DNA of 64,000 nucleotides from Salinibacillus xinjiangensis (GTDB lineage: Bacteria > Bacillota > Bacilli > Bacillales > Alkalibacillaceae). The notes beneath the pieces were generated by a model that was not told where the DNA came from, did no database searches, and was given only the letters and a program-made list of their open reading frames with translations. The position numbers were made by a program, and so were the translations under genes. The stretch covers positions 290,629 through 354,628 of the forward strand of contig NZ_WJNH01000003.1 in the NCBI RefSeq assembly GCF_009649735.1, given 5' to 3'. Below, piece after piece: positions 45,051 through 54,032 of this stretch. The first letter of the stretch is position 1, and every line of letters begins with the position of its first letter.

Positions 45051-45782
45051 TCATAAAATTTTTGAAGAATCTAATACTCGTTTTTTCGGTAACCCGTTTT
45101 GATTCCGAGTTTCTACATGTTGCTGCACAGTAACACGTATTCGTTCACGTTGGATTTTTTGTTTTGAACGGGATAATAGATTGTATACATTGCTTACTTT
45201 AGTATCGAATAGGTCTGATATTTCTCGCGGAGACAATTGTTCAAAAAAGTATCCCTCAAAAATGGCCCGTTCTCGTTTGCTTAAACAGTGTAGCATTGTT
45301 TTTAACCCTAATAAGGTTTCCTTTCGAATTAACTGTTCAACAGGATTGAAAGACGGATTCAGGTGGACTGACTTTGACAATTTCATGAGGATATGGTCAA
45401 TGTTAGCCCAATCAAACGCTACCGATTCCTCTTTTGTCAAGGAGGCAAAGGGATTTTCCCTACCGAAATTTCCTCCTCGCCGCAGCTTCATATTTCCTTG
45501 ATTGGAGACAATGCGATAGAACCAGGCCGAAAATTTAGATGAATCTAACAAATGATGAATGTGCAGGAATGCATTCAATAACGCCTCTTGAACAATGTCT
45601 TCAGCTAAATAAGGGTCATGGGTCCACTTTTTTGCCCAACCATAGGCCTTAGCTCGATGTCGTCTAACTAATTCACCGAAAGCGTCAGTACGTTTTTGTT
45701 TAGCCATTTCGATTAGTGTATCGTCTGGAATGCTATATAAATCCTTCATTTCTTCTGATTCATCTTTCAATCCGTGATTCAA
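45051..45782 (-). CDS. ECF-type RNA polymerase sigma factor
   Basis: 243 residues. Region 2 with LVRRHRAKAYGWAKKWTHDPYLAEDIVQEALLNAF and SAWFYRIVSNQGNMKLRR; region 4 with LLGLKTMLHCLSKRERAIFEGYFFEQLSPREISDLFDTKVSNVYNLLSRSKQKI. TTG 45782 is taken as start, 10 nt after AAAGGAGG; ATG 45803 lies upstream of that site. The C-terminal tail beyond region 4 (about 30 residues) is unusual. No classical anti-sigma TM protein is next to it. Confidence 0.87.
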   Translation of the reverse strand: MNHGLKDESEEMKDLYSIPDDTLIEMAKQKRTDAFGELVRRHRAKAYGWAKKWTHDPYLAEDIVQEALLNAFLHIHHLLDSSKFSAWFYRIVSNQGNMKLRRGGNFGRENPFASLTKEESVAFDWANIDHILMKLSKSVHLNPSFNPVEQLIRKETLLGLKTMLHCLSKRERAIFEGYFFEQLSPREISDLFDTKVSNVYNLLSRSKQKIQRERIRVTVQQHVETRNQNGLPKKRVLDSSKIL

Positions 45783-45970
45783 TGTAGTTATTCCTCCTTT
45801 CATAAGGTTCTAATTTATAGATGCCATGAGTGATTTATTTCTATCATTATAATTCATAATTTTTTCACCTTTATCTATTTAACGAAAACCGACCTATATT
45901 CCTTCTAAAACAACAGAATAAATTCATTTATGGTATAATTTAGTAAATAAAATGGGGAGAGGGGATGACG

Positions 45971-46978
45971 ATGGATCAAAATTTTCAAGTCGATATTTTA
46001 CAATTGCGAAACAATCCTTATGAAATTGGTGTTCGCTTAGGAGAGTGGGTAAAGGACAAACCTATTTTTCAATCATTCAAATCGATTACAAAAACAGAAA
46101 TAGACCATACCTCAATGAAACACATCCTACAAACGTATACACCTCACTTAGTAGAAGAAATTCAAGGGCTAGCAGATGGAGTGGGCGTTTCCTTTCAGAA
46201 AGCAGCAGCACTTTTTAGTGGCTATGATGTACCTAAAGTCGATGCCATGGGTTGCACAGCTTTTGTCAACCAACACTTTTATGTGCGAAACTATGATTTT
46301 TCACCTGAACTATATGATGGGATTTTCACATTAGTGCAACCAAACCAATCAAATGCTATAGCAGGATACAACCTGCAGCTTTTAGGGAGACATGATGGTG
46401 TCAACGAGCAGGGGCTAGTAGGGGGAATACATTTTGTTAGCAATGTTGACTATCGAAAAGGATTTTCGGCATGGACTAGTCTAAGAATGGTATTAGATGT
46501 TTGTTCAACGGTAGACGATGCATATCATTTATTAAAGGAACTCCCACATGCTGCATGCTACAATTTTTCATTAGCCGATCAACACGGGAACATGGCTGTG
46601 GTTGAGGCGAGTCCTGAGCAAGTGAACAAACGTAGCCATCCTTCCTCCATGTATTGTGTCAATCGTTTTCAAACGAAACCGATGGAAGATAAAAATCGTA
46701 GTAATATAGAAGGGTCATTAAAGCGGGAATCCTTTTTGGAAACCATAAAATCAGAAAGTCACGAGGAGTTATTCAATCTTTTTAGAAATATAGACTCACC
46801 TCTATTTTTCACTGATTATGAGGAATTGTTTGGTACGATACATACCTTTTCCTATTCATTCCATAATTCTAGAATTCTAACAACCATTGCCCAAGGACAT
46901 GAACCTCTCGATATTGATTTTCGAAAATGGTTGAATGGCCATGATGTCAAAGAGGATACAATGAAAGGCATGATTTGA
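45971..46978 (+). CDS. C45-family peptidase / acyl-CoA:6-APA acyltransferase-like
   Basis: 335 residues, Ntn-hydrolase of the AAT family. The probable nucleophile Cys is in AMGCTAFVNQHFYVRNYDFSP near 97. Further family motifs: GRHDGVNEQGLVGGIHFVS and SLADQHGNMAVVEASPE. In this family the Cys becomes N-terminal after self-cleavage. ATG 45971 is preferred over ATG 45965 because of spacing from GGGGAGAGGGG. Physiological substrate unknown. Confidence 0.8.
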   Translation: MDQNFQVDILQLRNNPYEIGVRLGEWVKDKPIFQSFKSITKTEIDHTSMKHILQTYTPHLVEEIQGLADGVGVSFQKAAALFSGYDVPKVDAMGCTAFVNQHFYVRNYDFSPELYDGIFTLVQPNQSNAIAGYNLQLLGRHDGVNEQGLVGGIHFVSNVDYRKGFSAWTSLRMVLDVCSTVDDAYHLLKELPHAACYNFSLADQHGNMAVVEASPEQVNKRSHPSSMYCVNRFQTKPMEDKNRSNIEGSLKRESFLETIKSESHEELFNLFRNIDSPLFFTDYEELFGTIHTFSYSFHNSRILTTIAQGHEPLDIDFRKWLNGHDVKEDTMKGMI

Positions 46979-47008
46979 TTGATTTTTTGAACAGAAAGGA
47001 TGAGCCTA

Positions 47009-48328
47009 TTGGTATTTTCTTCGACCGAAATCCAAAAATGGCAAGAAAAGCATCCGTTATTAAAAAAGATTCTCCAACATGAGCCCGTATTTTGGCAAAA
47101 CCCGAATGAGATTTCTGAATATAAGTTAAGTCAGCTGCCAGTAGTAAAGTCAGAAATGCTCGCGGCCGCTCAGCTTTGGGAACGCTTTGCACCTTATTTT
47201 GCTGCAGAATTTCCAGAAACAATTGAAGGTGTTATTGAATCATCCTTAAAAAACATACCCAACATGAAAAAAATGCTAGAGAAAGAGTATTCGTCCTCTA
47301 TTGATGGTGAACTCCTTTTAAAATGTGATCATCAACTACCCATCGCGGGTTCAATCAAAGCTCGTGGTGGTGTATATGAGGTCCTTCATTTTGCAGAGAC
47401 ATTAGCCTTAAAGACTGGACTTATCGATTTTCATGATGATTATCAAGCATTCTCTAATCCCGCGTTTAAGCAGCTTTTTCAAAAATATACCATAGGTGTC
47501 GGCTCAACCGGAAATTTAGGCTTAAGCATTGGAATCATGAGTGCTAAGCTTGGCTTTAACGTAAATGTTTATATGTCAAAGGATGCGAAGCAATGGAAAA
47601 AAGATTTACTTCGTTCCAAAGGGGCAAATGTTTTAGAATTTAAGGGTGATTTCAGCAAAGCAGTAGATGAGGGAAGACGGAGGACCCATGCAGACCCTGA
47701 TGGATATTTTATAGATGATGAAGACTCAAAGCACCTGTTCCTAGGCTACAGTGTGGCTGCTTTAAGGCTAAAAGACCAATTAGCTGATAAAAATATAAAA
47801 GTTGACCGTAATCATCCACTCTTTGTTTATTTACCTTGTGGAGTAGGAGGTGCTCCTGGTGGGATTAGCTTTGGTTTGAAACAGGTGTTTGGGGACAATG
47901 TTCATTGTTTCTTTGTAGAACCAACCCATTCTCCATCTGTATTAATCGGGTTGGTTACAGGAGAAATGGACCGTGTTTCCGTTCAGGACTTTAGGGTAGA
48001 TAACCAAACTGAAGCAGATGGATTAGCCGTGGGGCGTCCGTCAAAATTTGCTACTGAGATAAGCGACAAGCTCGTGAGTGGCATATATACGATTGAGGAT
48101 GATGAACTGTTTAGGCTCCTCGCCTTACTTGCTGATCAAGAAGGTCATTATGTTGAACCATCGGCCACAGCAGGGCTACTTGGTCCAGTTATGATTCAGC
48201 AATCAAATTATGATAAACGCCATAAAATTCATCCACAACATGTCACTCATATTAGTTGGGCAACCGGCGGATCTCTTGTACCTGATAAGGATATGAACGT
48301 GTTTTATCAAAAAGGGAAAAACAATTGA
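47009..48328 (+). CDS. dsdA: D-serine ammonia-lyase
   Basis: 439 residues, PLP enzyme converting D-serine to pyruvate and ammonia. PLP lysine in AGSIKARGGVYEVLHFAE near 112; phosphate-binding GVGSTGNLGLSIGI near 165; VYLPCGVGGAPGGISFGLK near 270; C-terminal THISWATGGSLVPDKDM. TTG 47009 fits the AGAAAGGA site; ATG 47000 overlaps it. Probably detoxifies D-serine or recycles it as carbon; a small Gly-rich protein follows 9 nt later. Confidence 0.9.
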   Translation: MVFSSTEIQKWQEKHPLLKKILQHEPVFWQNPNEISEYKLSQLPVVKSEMLAAAQLWERFAPYFAAEFPETIEGVIESSLKNIPNMKKMLEKEYSSSIDGELLLKCDHQLPIAGSIKARGGVYEVLHFAETLALKTGLIDFHDDYQAFSNPAFKQLFQKYTIGVGSTGNLGLSIGIMSAKLGFNVNVYMSKDAKQWKKDLLRSKGANVLEFKGDFSKAVDEGRRRTHADPDGYFIDDEDSKHLFLGYSVAALRLKDQLADKNIKVDRNHPLFVYLPCGVGGAPGGISFGLKQVFGDNVHCFFVEPTHSPSVLIGLVTGEMDRVSVQDFRVDNQTEADGLAVGRPSKFATEISDKLVSGIYTIEDDELFRLLALLADQEGHYVEPSATAGLLGPVMIQQSNYDKRHKIHPQHVTHISWATGGSLVPDKDMNVFYQKGKNN

Positions 48329-48337
48329 GGTGATCAC

Positions 48338-48502
48338 TTGTCAGATTCAAAGAAAAAGAAATGGCCTCAGGGGTCAGGGATAGGGGCTGGTCTAGCTATC
48401 GGAGTTGCCATTGGTGTAGCAATGGATAATATCGCCATCGGAGTTGCCATCGGAATAGCCTTAGGTGCCGGCATTGATGGAAACAATCATAAAAAGAAAT
48501 AA
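48338..48502 (+). CDS. Small glycine-zipper protein
   Basis: 54 residues: basic start (MSDSKKKKWPQ), then a hydrophobic Gly/Ala repeat (GIGAGLAIGVAIGVAMDN, AIGVAIGIALGAGIDG), ending NNHKKK. Two near-identical AIGVAIG units are visible. GAGGTGATCAC precedes TTG 48338. Probably membrane-inserted; similar small proteins are common in Bacillus but uncharacterised. Confidence 0.7.
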   Translation: MSDSKKKKWPQGSGIGAGLAIGVAIGVAMDNIAIGVAIGIALGAGIDGNNHKKK

Positions 48503-48628
48503 CGAACATCATATGTAATGGGCTATCTTTTCCTAATAATATCCAAATCAGAAAGGTACCAAAGCGTATTGAAACCTTTTAGCTGTTGAATCGTATATAA
48601 GAGTAGCCACTTATGGGAGGTTTCAATC

Positions 48629-49318
48629 ATGTTATCTACTATGGAAGAGCTTTTATTAATAGCCATTGACGATGAAACAGGTCAAATGAATGCATCAGAA
48701 TCGATTCACTTCGGTTTAGCAGGGGCAATCATAATGGAGTTAACATCTAAAGGTTGTTTAGATTATCAAAAGGGTAAATTGGTATTTTTAGATCAAACCG
48801 ATGCTGGCGATAAACTGTTGAATGAGTCACTTGCTTTTTTAAGGGAGAAGCATAACAATGGAAAACTACGAAATTTAAAATACTGGGTAGAAAAACTAGG
48901 AAATGAAATACACAGGAAAAAACTACATTTATCTTATATTGACCGTTTAATCGACAAGGGGATTATCAAGCAAGAAGAGACGAAATTCCTTTTCTTTTTT
49001 ACCAAGGATGTTTATCCTTCGCTTAAAACTGGGAAGGAAAATGCGATTCGAGCAAAAGTGAAAGAGGCAGTGTTGGATGATAGTCAAGAGGTTGATGAAC
49101 AAACCATGGTTTTAATAGGCCTCTTAAAAGCCTGTAGTCTTGCCAAGACAATCTTTAGCAAAGATGAATATAAAATAGCAAATAAGAAAATAAACGAAAT
49201 GATGAAAAATAACCCACATGGAAAAGCTGTTTCTGATACGATTCAAGCAATGGAAGCAGCAGTAATTGCTATTATAACCGCAGCCACTGTAATATCCACG
49301 ACAAGTTCATCATCCTAA
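48629..49318 (+). CDS. GPP34 (Golgi phosphoprotein 3) family protein
   Basis: 229 residues. The start MLSTMEELLLIAIDDETGQ and ESIHFGLAGAIIMELTSKGCLDYQKGKLVFLD are typical of bacterial GPP34 proteins; the C-terminus is hydrophobic (VIAIITAATVISTTSSSS). Eukaryotic GOLPH3 binds PI4P; the bacterial role is unknown. GGGAGG precedes ATG 48629. Own terminator downstream. Confidence 0.87.
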   Translation: MLSTMEELLLIAIDDETGQMNASESIHFGLAGAIIMELTSKGCLDYQKGKLVFLDQTDAGDKLLNESLAFLREKHNNGKLRNLKYWVEKLGNEIHRKKLHLSYIDRLIDKGIIKQEETKFLFFFTKDVYPSLKTGKENAIRAKVKEAVLDDSQEVDEQTMVLIGLLKACSLAKTIFSKDEYKIANKKINEMMKNNPHGKAVSDTIQAMEAAVIAIITAATVISTTSSSS

Positions 49319-49322
49319 ATAA

Positions 49323-49366
49323 AAGCAAAGGAACCTTTCATAAAAGAGGTTCCTTTGCTTATTTTA
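49323..49366. terminator. Bidirectional terminator
   Basis: AAGCAAAGGAACCT / AGGTTCCTTTGCTT perfect 14-bp stem, 10-nt loop, T-rich end. Confidence 0.88.
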
Positions 49367-49388
49367 AGACAATTACGCCTTTTACTGT

Positions 49389-49790
49389 TTAAGTCAAACT
49401 ATACCCAAAGTAATAAATACTAAACACTAAAATATATACCGTTTCAGCATACAATAAAAATTGGCCTAATTTTGATTTTTGAAGCTCCTTAATGTTATAG
49501 GTGAATTTATACAGTTCTAAGGTAATCAAGATTAAGGAAATGATGATGACAATAAAATTTTTCGTAATCGCCGTGGCTATAAAGTAGAGTAACCATTTAA
49601 AGATAAATGCTCCGACAATTAACAATCCGATTTTTTTCCATTTACTTAATAGTATCTGGTTGTCATCAATCTCCTTTAAATCCTCCTTAACCTGCTTTCG
49701 TTCCCTAATGGTTGAAAATTTGTCTAATAACAGAAAGATGCAAAAGATAAATAGAAGGATATCCTCTAGGTTCCAGGTAGAAAAATTCAT
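49389..49790 (-). CDS. Membrane protein of the SPFH-Arc cluster
   Basis: 133 residues with TM segments at about 8-22, 50-66, 70-90 and 110-128 and a charged loop (REKQVKEDLKEIDDNQ). ATG 49790 lies 11 nt after the Arc-like gene, behind AAGGAGAAAAAAG. Last gene of a three-gene minus-strand operon. Family not recognised. Confidence 0.72.
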   Translation of the reverse strand: MNFSTWNLEDILLFIFCIFLLLDKFSTIRERKQVKEDLKEIDDNQILLSKWKKIGLLIVGAFIFKWLLYFIATAITKNFIVIIISLILITLELYKFTYNIKELQKSKLGQFLLYAETVYILVFSIYYFGYSLT

Positions 49791-49801
49791 CTTTTTTCTC
49801 C

Positions 49802-49969
49802 TTATTTATTTTTCCAATCTTCCGGCATTCGCCCAGCCTTTTTAGCTGCTTCACGCAACAAAAATTCCACGTGACTGTTTACACTACGAAATTCATCCTT
49901 TGCCCAAATCTGTAAGACTTCATACAGCTTTGGATCAATTCGAAGTGGAAAATTCTTTTTTTTAGCCAT
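49802..49969 (-). CDS. Arc-family ribbon-helix-helix protein
   Basis: 55 residues (MAKKKNFPLRIDPKLYEVLQ, then a helix pair SVNSHVEFLLREAAKKAGRMP). The FPLRIDPKLYE strand followed by a NSHVEFLLREA helix is the Arc/MetJ ribbon-helix-helix pattern. GAGGG lies 6 nt before ATG 49969. Lies between the SPFH gene and a membrane gene, as seen in other Bacillus genomes; probably an operon autoregulator. Confidence 0.82.
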   Translation of the reverse strand: MAKKKNFPLRIDPKLYEVLQIWAKDEFRSVNSHVEFLLREAAKKAGRMPEDWKNK

Positions 49970-50027
49970 GCAAAACCCTCATTTTTATACCCCAGGGATA
50001 ACTTGGAGTATCTTTATTGATAAAGAC

Positions 50028-50867
50028 TTAAAGACTTCCCGTATTCACAACAGGTTGTGTTCCTTTTTCTGACACAATGGAAACGAGTAAGTTATTAATC
50101 ATGGTCACTCGGCGTTCATCATCCAAATCCACAACCCCATCCTTTTCAAGACGGTTAATGGCATCCTCTACCATGCCAACTGCTCCATCAACAATTAGTT
50201 TTCTAGCTGAAATAATGGCTGATGCTTGTTGTCTTTGGAGCATCACCTGGGCAATCTCTGTCGAATAGGCGAGATGTGTTAACCTAGCTTCCATTACCTC
50301 AACGCCAGCAACTTTAAGACGGTCCTGTAATTCTTTTGTGAGTTCATCAGATACTTCGGAGGCATTTCCTCGTAACGATAGAGTATGATTGTCAAAGGTA
50401 TCATAAGGATATTTCGTTGCGACATGGCGAATAGCTGTCTCACTTTGTATTTCAACAAACTGTTCATACTGATCCACATCAAATACCGCTTTCGCTGCAT
50501 CCACGACCTTAAACACAATTACAGCAGCAATCTCAATCGGATTTCCTTCTACATCGTTGACCTTGAGTCGCTTGCTGTTAAAGTTGCGAACACGTAAGGA
50601 AATAGTACGCCGTACCGTAAACGGAATCGTGACAAAGATTCCAGCCTCTCGAATACTTCCCATATATTTCCCCAAAAATGTTACAACCACAGATTGATTC
50701 GGTTGTACAATTGTGATACCTGTAGCTAAGGAGCTTGCTAGGATAAAAATCACAATCGCAGGGATAATTTGTCCTTGAAAAAAGACATACGTAGCTCCCC
50801 CTAATAAACAAGCAATCAGCAAAATCCCCATAAAACCATTTAATGTCCAAGCCTTTCTCTCCTGCAT
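50028..50867 (-). CDS. SPFH/band 7 domain protein
   Basis: 279 residues. Two hydrophobic helices at the N-terminus (about 8-48), then an SPFH domain (QSVVVTFLGKYMGSIREAGI, VNDVEGNPIEIAAVIVFKVVD, TAIRHVATKYPYD) and an EVMEARLTHLAYSTEIAQVML helix. A flotillin/slipin-like membrane scaffold. ATG 50867 follows GAGGAAT. Operon with the Arc-like and small membrane genes. Confidence 0.88.
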   Translation of the reverse strand: MQERKAWTLNGFMGILLIACLLGGATYVFFQGQIIPAIVIFILASSLATGITIVQPNQSVVVTFLGKYMGSIREAGIFVTIPFTVRRTISLRVRNFNSKRLKVNDVEGNPIEIAAVIVFKVVDAAKAVFDVDQYEQFVEIQSETAIRHVATKYPYDTFDNHTLSLRGNASEVSDELTKELQDRLKVAGVEVMEARLTHLAYSTEIAQVMLQRQQASAIISARKLIVDGAVGMVEDAINRLEKDGVVDLDDERRVTMINNLLVSIVSEKGTQPVVNTGSL

Positions 50868-51022
50868 TCCTCCACTCTCACTTTCATTTCATATTTATAT
50901 TAAAATGATATCACTTTTGGTTGAATATGTAAATTGAAAGATATCAATTTAAGGTGAAACTTAGCTATTGTTTATTGACAACCAACTAATACATGGTAAA
51001 ATTTAAGTAAATTCATATGAAT

Positions 51023-51117
51023 GCACCACTAGGGGAGCCTTATGTAAGGCTGAGATTAAAGTGAACTTTAAGACCCTCAGAACCTGATCTAGTTCAGACT
51101 AGCGTAGGGAAGTGGAG
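51023..51117 (+). ncRNA. TPP riboswitch 1 (THI element), upstream of tenA
   Basis: All conserved segments are present in order: CCACTAGGGGAGCC, GGCTGAGATT, GACCCTCAGAACCTGATCTAG, TAGCGTAGGGAAGTGG. P1 is closed by CCACT/AGTGG. Followed by a terminator, so TPP should stop transcription of tenA. Confidence 0.95.
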
Positions 51118-51140
51118 ATGATCTATATAATCTCTCAAGC

Positions 51141-51176
51141 AACCACTTCTCTACGCAATAGGGAAGTGGTTTTTTA
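51141..51176 (+). terminator. Riboswitch-controlled terminator before tenA
   Basis: AACCACTTC / GAAGTGGTT stem then TTTTT. The arm repeats the CACTTC/GAAGTGG segment of the aptamer P1, so the two structures compete. Confidence 0.9.
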
Positions 51177-51198
51177 ATGTTTACAAAGGAGGCTACAT

Positions 51199-51885
51199 AT
51201 GAAGTTTTCACAGTTGGTAAAGGAAGAAGCAAAAGCTTATTGGGAATCCAGTTTTAATCATCCGTTTGTGAAAGGAATCGGGGATGGTACACTACCATTA
51301 GAAAACTTTCGCTATTATGTGATGCAAGATTCTTACTATTTATCTCATTTTGCTAGAGTACAATCGATTGGTGCAGCAAAAGCAAAGAAGCTTGAGACTA
51401 CTAATCGAATGGCCGCACATGCCCAAGGAACCTACCAGGCCGAAATGGGGCTCCATGAAACCTTCTCCAAACTTTTAGGGATTACGAAGGAGGAGCAGGA
51501 AAGCTTCAAGCCATCACCAACCGCCTATGCGTACACATCCCATTTGTATCGTGCTGCATACAATGGGCATTTAGGGGATATCATTGCAGCTATTTTACCT
51601 TGCTACTGGCTTTATTACGATATCGGAGAAAGATTAAAGGACTCTAAACCTGATGAGCCGATTTATCAAGAATGGATCTCAGCCTATGGCGGTGACTGGT
51701 TTAAAGCATTAGTAGAAGAGCAAATTGATCGATTGGATGAGATTGCTGAACAAGTAACCGAGCAAGACCGACTACAAATGAAGGAACACTTTCTCATTAG
51801 TAGTTCCTATGAGTATTTATTCTGGGAAATGGCCTCCCAAAAAGAGTCCTGGCCACTTGCATCTAAATTAAGCTCTTCTAACTAG
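51199..51885 (+). CDS. tenA: Thiaminase II / aminopyrimidine aminohydrolase
   Basis: 228 residues, all-helical TenA fold. Active-site Cys in AILPCYWLYYDIG near 136; also RYYVMQDSYYLSHFARV and YGGDWF. Releases HMP from degraded thiamine (aminopyrimidine salvage). AAAGGAGGCTACAT precedes ATG 51199. Controlled by the TPP riboswitch upstream; a second riboswitch separates it from tenI. Confidence 0.95.
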   Translation: MKFSQLVKEEAKAYWESSFNHPFVKGIGDGTLPLENFRYYVMQDSYYLSHFARVQSIGAAKAKKLETTNRMAAHAQGTYQAEMGLHETFSKLLGITKEEQESFKPSPTAYAYTSHLYRAAYNGHLGDIIAAILPCYWLYYDIGERLKDSKPDEPIYQEWISAYGGDWFKALVEEQIDRLDEIAEQVTEQDRLQMKEHFLISSSYEYLFWEMASQKESWPLASKLSSSN

Positions 51886-51907
51886 TAAAATAACAACATA
51901 AAATGAC

Positions 51908-51998
51908 AGTAGCACTAGGGGAGTCAAACGACTGAGATGGACATATCCAGACCCTTAGAACCTGATCTGGCTTCAAAACCAGCGTAGGGAAGTGGCAG
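51908..51998 (+). ncRNA. TPP riboswitch 2, upstream of tenI-thiOSGFD
   Basis: Conserved blocks: GCACTAGGGGAGTC, GACTGAGATGG, GACCCTTAGAACCTGATCTGG, CCAGCGTAGGGAAGTGGC. The P3 extension differs from riboswitch 1 (GGACATATCC hairpin), so the two are not a recent duplication. Confidence 0.95.
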
Positions 51999-52025
51999 CT
52001 ATAGGATACCTTTCTATACATACAC

Positions 52026-52050
52026 CACTCCTTACTTAGGAGTGTTTTTT
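52026..52050 (+). terminator. Riboswitch-controlled terminator before tenI
   Basis: CACTCC / GGAGTG hairpin with 7-nt loop followed by TTTTTT, 28 nt after the aptamer. Confidence 0.85.
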
Positions 52051-52070
52051 ATTTATGAGGAGAATGTGGT

Positions 52071-52685
52071 ATGAAGAATGGGAAACTTCACGTTATTACG
52101 AATGGAAAACAGTCAAACGACAAGCTCATAAATATTGCTAAAATTATTCATCCTTTCATTGATGCAATTCATATACGTGAAAAAGCCAAAACAGCGCAGC
52201 AAATCTATCATCTAGTTCAACAGCTCTATAAAAACGGAGTGCCGTCATCAAAATTAATCATCAATGACCGGGTGGATGTTGCACAAGTATGTAAGGTGAA
52301 AGGGGTACAACTAGCCTATCATTCTTTGCCTGTACAAGAGGTCAAGGATAGCTTTCCGAGTTTACAGGTGGGCTGTTCCTGTCACAGTCTAGAAGAGGGG
52401 GGAAGGGCCCAACGGAACGGGGCTCAATATATTTTATTTGGACATATTTTTACATCTAATTCCAAACCAGGGGTGCCACCAAAGGGGTTAAAAGCTCTTT
52501 CTAGGGTAAGCCGACAACTAGATATCCCCGTTATAGCAATCGGGGGTATAACTCCAAAACATGTATCCCAAGTGATGAAGGCTGGTGCTTCGGGCATTGC
52601 GGTAATGAGTGGGGTGTGGGAGGCACGTGATCCACTCAATGCTGTTCAGTCATATAAAAAACATTTAATAGATAGGGGGAGTTAG
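52071..52685 (+). CDS. tenI: Thiazole tautomerase TenI
   Basis: 204 residues, ThiE-like TIM barrel. Its sequence follows B. subtilis TenI rather than ThiE: GCSCHSLEEGGRAQRNGAQ, then LFGHIFTSNSKPG and IPVIAIGGITPKHVSQV, GIAVMSG. Isomerises the ThiG product to the carboxylated thiazole phosphate. ATG 52071 follows GAGGAGAATGTGG. Its stop abuts the thiO start. Confidence 0.9.
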   Translation: MKNGKLHVITNGKQSNDKLINIAKIIHPFIDAIHIREKAKTAQQIYHLVQQLYKNGVPSSKLIINDRVDVAQVCKVKGVQLAYHSLPVQEVKDSFPSLQVGCSCHSLEEGGRAQRNGAQYILFGHIFTSNSKPGVPPKGLKALSRVSRQLDIPVIAIGGITPKHVSQVMKAGASGIAVMSGVWEARDPLNAVQSYKKHLIDRGS

Positions 52686-53810
52686 ATGAGTCAATTCTAT
52701 GATGCAATCGTCATTGGTGGTGGGGTGAATGGTGGTTCTGTTGCCTATCAGCTTGCGAAAAGAGGGAAAAAAGTTTTGGTCTTAGAGAAAGATCGAATAG
52801 CCAGTAAAGCATCAGGTGCAGCAGCCGGAATGATTGCTGCCCAGGCAGAATTACAGGATGATGATCCATTGTTTCAACTCGCACGAAAGAGTAGAAAGCG
52901 TTTTGCTAGTCTTGCAGAAGAGCTTAAGGATTTAAGTGGCGTTGATATTGAATTGATTAATAAAGGGATGTATAAAGTTGCCTTAACAGATCAAGAGGTG
53001 CACGAATATAAGCAAATTATTGACATCCAAAAACGAGCTGGGGAGCATGCAGAGTGGGTGACAGGAGACGAGGTTCGGAAACAAGAAGCAAATGTATCTG
53101 ATGACATATTAGGAGCTATGTATATTGAACATGACGGGCACGTATCAGCACCACAGTTATCCCAAGCTTTTATTAAATCAGCTGCAGTTCTTGGCGTTAC
53201 CATTCAAGAATTTGTAGAAGTACAATCCATACTATTTGAAGGTGAGCAGGTTGTAGGAGTAGCAACAAACGAAGGTGAATACAAGGCCGAAAATATCATA
53301 GTGACAGCAGGCGCCTGGAGTAGTTCGTTTTTACGTCAGACGGAGCTGGACTTACCTGTTTATCCTGTAAAAGGAGAATGCTTTTCCGTTCGAACCCATC
53401 AGCCTCTATTAAAGAGTACTATCTTTTCCCATGGGTGCTATCTTGTCCCGAAAAAAGGGGGACGAATCATCGTTGGTGCTACGGTAAAACCACATACTTA
53501 TAATCAACAGGTAAGCGTGGAAGGGGTTGCTGGGTTATTAGAAAAAGCGAAACATCTCCTTCCTTCTATCGGAGAAGCAGAATGGGATCAAACGTGGGCA
53601 GGAATTCGACCACAAACAGCTGATGGACTTCCCTATTTAGGTGAACACCCAACATACAATGGATTGTTTGTCGCAACAGGGCACTTTCGTAACGGCATTC
53701 TTCTGTCACCTATAACAGGCGAGATTATGGCAGATTTAATTGAACGAAAAGAACCAGCAATTGATGTTCATCCTTTTCGATTAGATCGCCTAACCGCAAC
53801 GAATGTTTAG
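52686..53810 (+). CDS. thiO: Glycine oxidase
   Basis: 374 residues, FAD flavoprotein (IVIGGGVNGGSVAYQLAKRG at the N-terminus, ASGAAAGMIAAQ, C-terminal LFVATGHFRNGILLSP). Oxidises glycine to iminoacetate for thiazole synthesis by ThiG. AGGGGGAG directly before ATG 52686. Confidence 0.93.
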   Translation: MSQFYDAIVIGGGVNGGSVAYQLAKRGKKVLVLEKDRIASKASGAAAGMIAAQAELQDDDPLFQLARKSRKRFASLAEELKDLSGVDIELINKGMYKVALTDQEVHEYKQIIDIQKRAGEHAEWVTGDEVRKQEANVSDDILGAMYIEHDGHVSAPQLSQAFIKSAAVLGVTIQEFVEVQSILFEGEQVVGVATNEGEYKAENIIVTAGAWSSSFLRQTELDLPVYPVKGECFSVRTHQPLLKSTIFSHGCYLVPKKGGRIIVGATVKPHTYNQQVSVEGVAGLLEKAKHLLPSIGEAEWDQTWAGIRPQTADGLPYLGEHPTYNGLFVATGHFRNGILLSPITGEIMADLIERKEPAIDVHPFRLDRLTATNV

Positions 53811-53826
53811 ATGGGAGGAGTAACAT

Positions 53827-54030
53827 ATGCGTTTTTTTATTAATGGAGACCAGGTTGAGGTCCCAGCATCTGTTCAAACAGTGGGAAGTCTGTTAGAGCA
53901 TTTTGATATCGATAACAAAGTCGTGATTGTGGAGCATAATGGAAATATTTTATCTAAAGATACACAAACGGAACAAAAACTTGAGGACGGGGACCGTTTA
54001 GAACTCGTTCATTTTGTAGGAGGCGGATAA
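53827..54030 (+). CDS. thiS: Sulfur carrier protein ThiS
   Basis: 67 residues, ubiquitin-like, ending VHFVGGG; the terminal GG is adenylated by ThiF and thiocarboxylated. GGGAGGAGTAACAT precedes ATG 53827. Followed 2 nt later by thiG. Confidence 0.95.
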   Translation: MRFFINGDQVEVPASVQTVGSLLEHFDIDNKVVIVEHNGNILSKDTQTEQKLEDGDRLELVHFVGGG

Positions 54031-54032
54031 TC

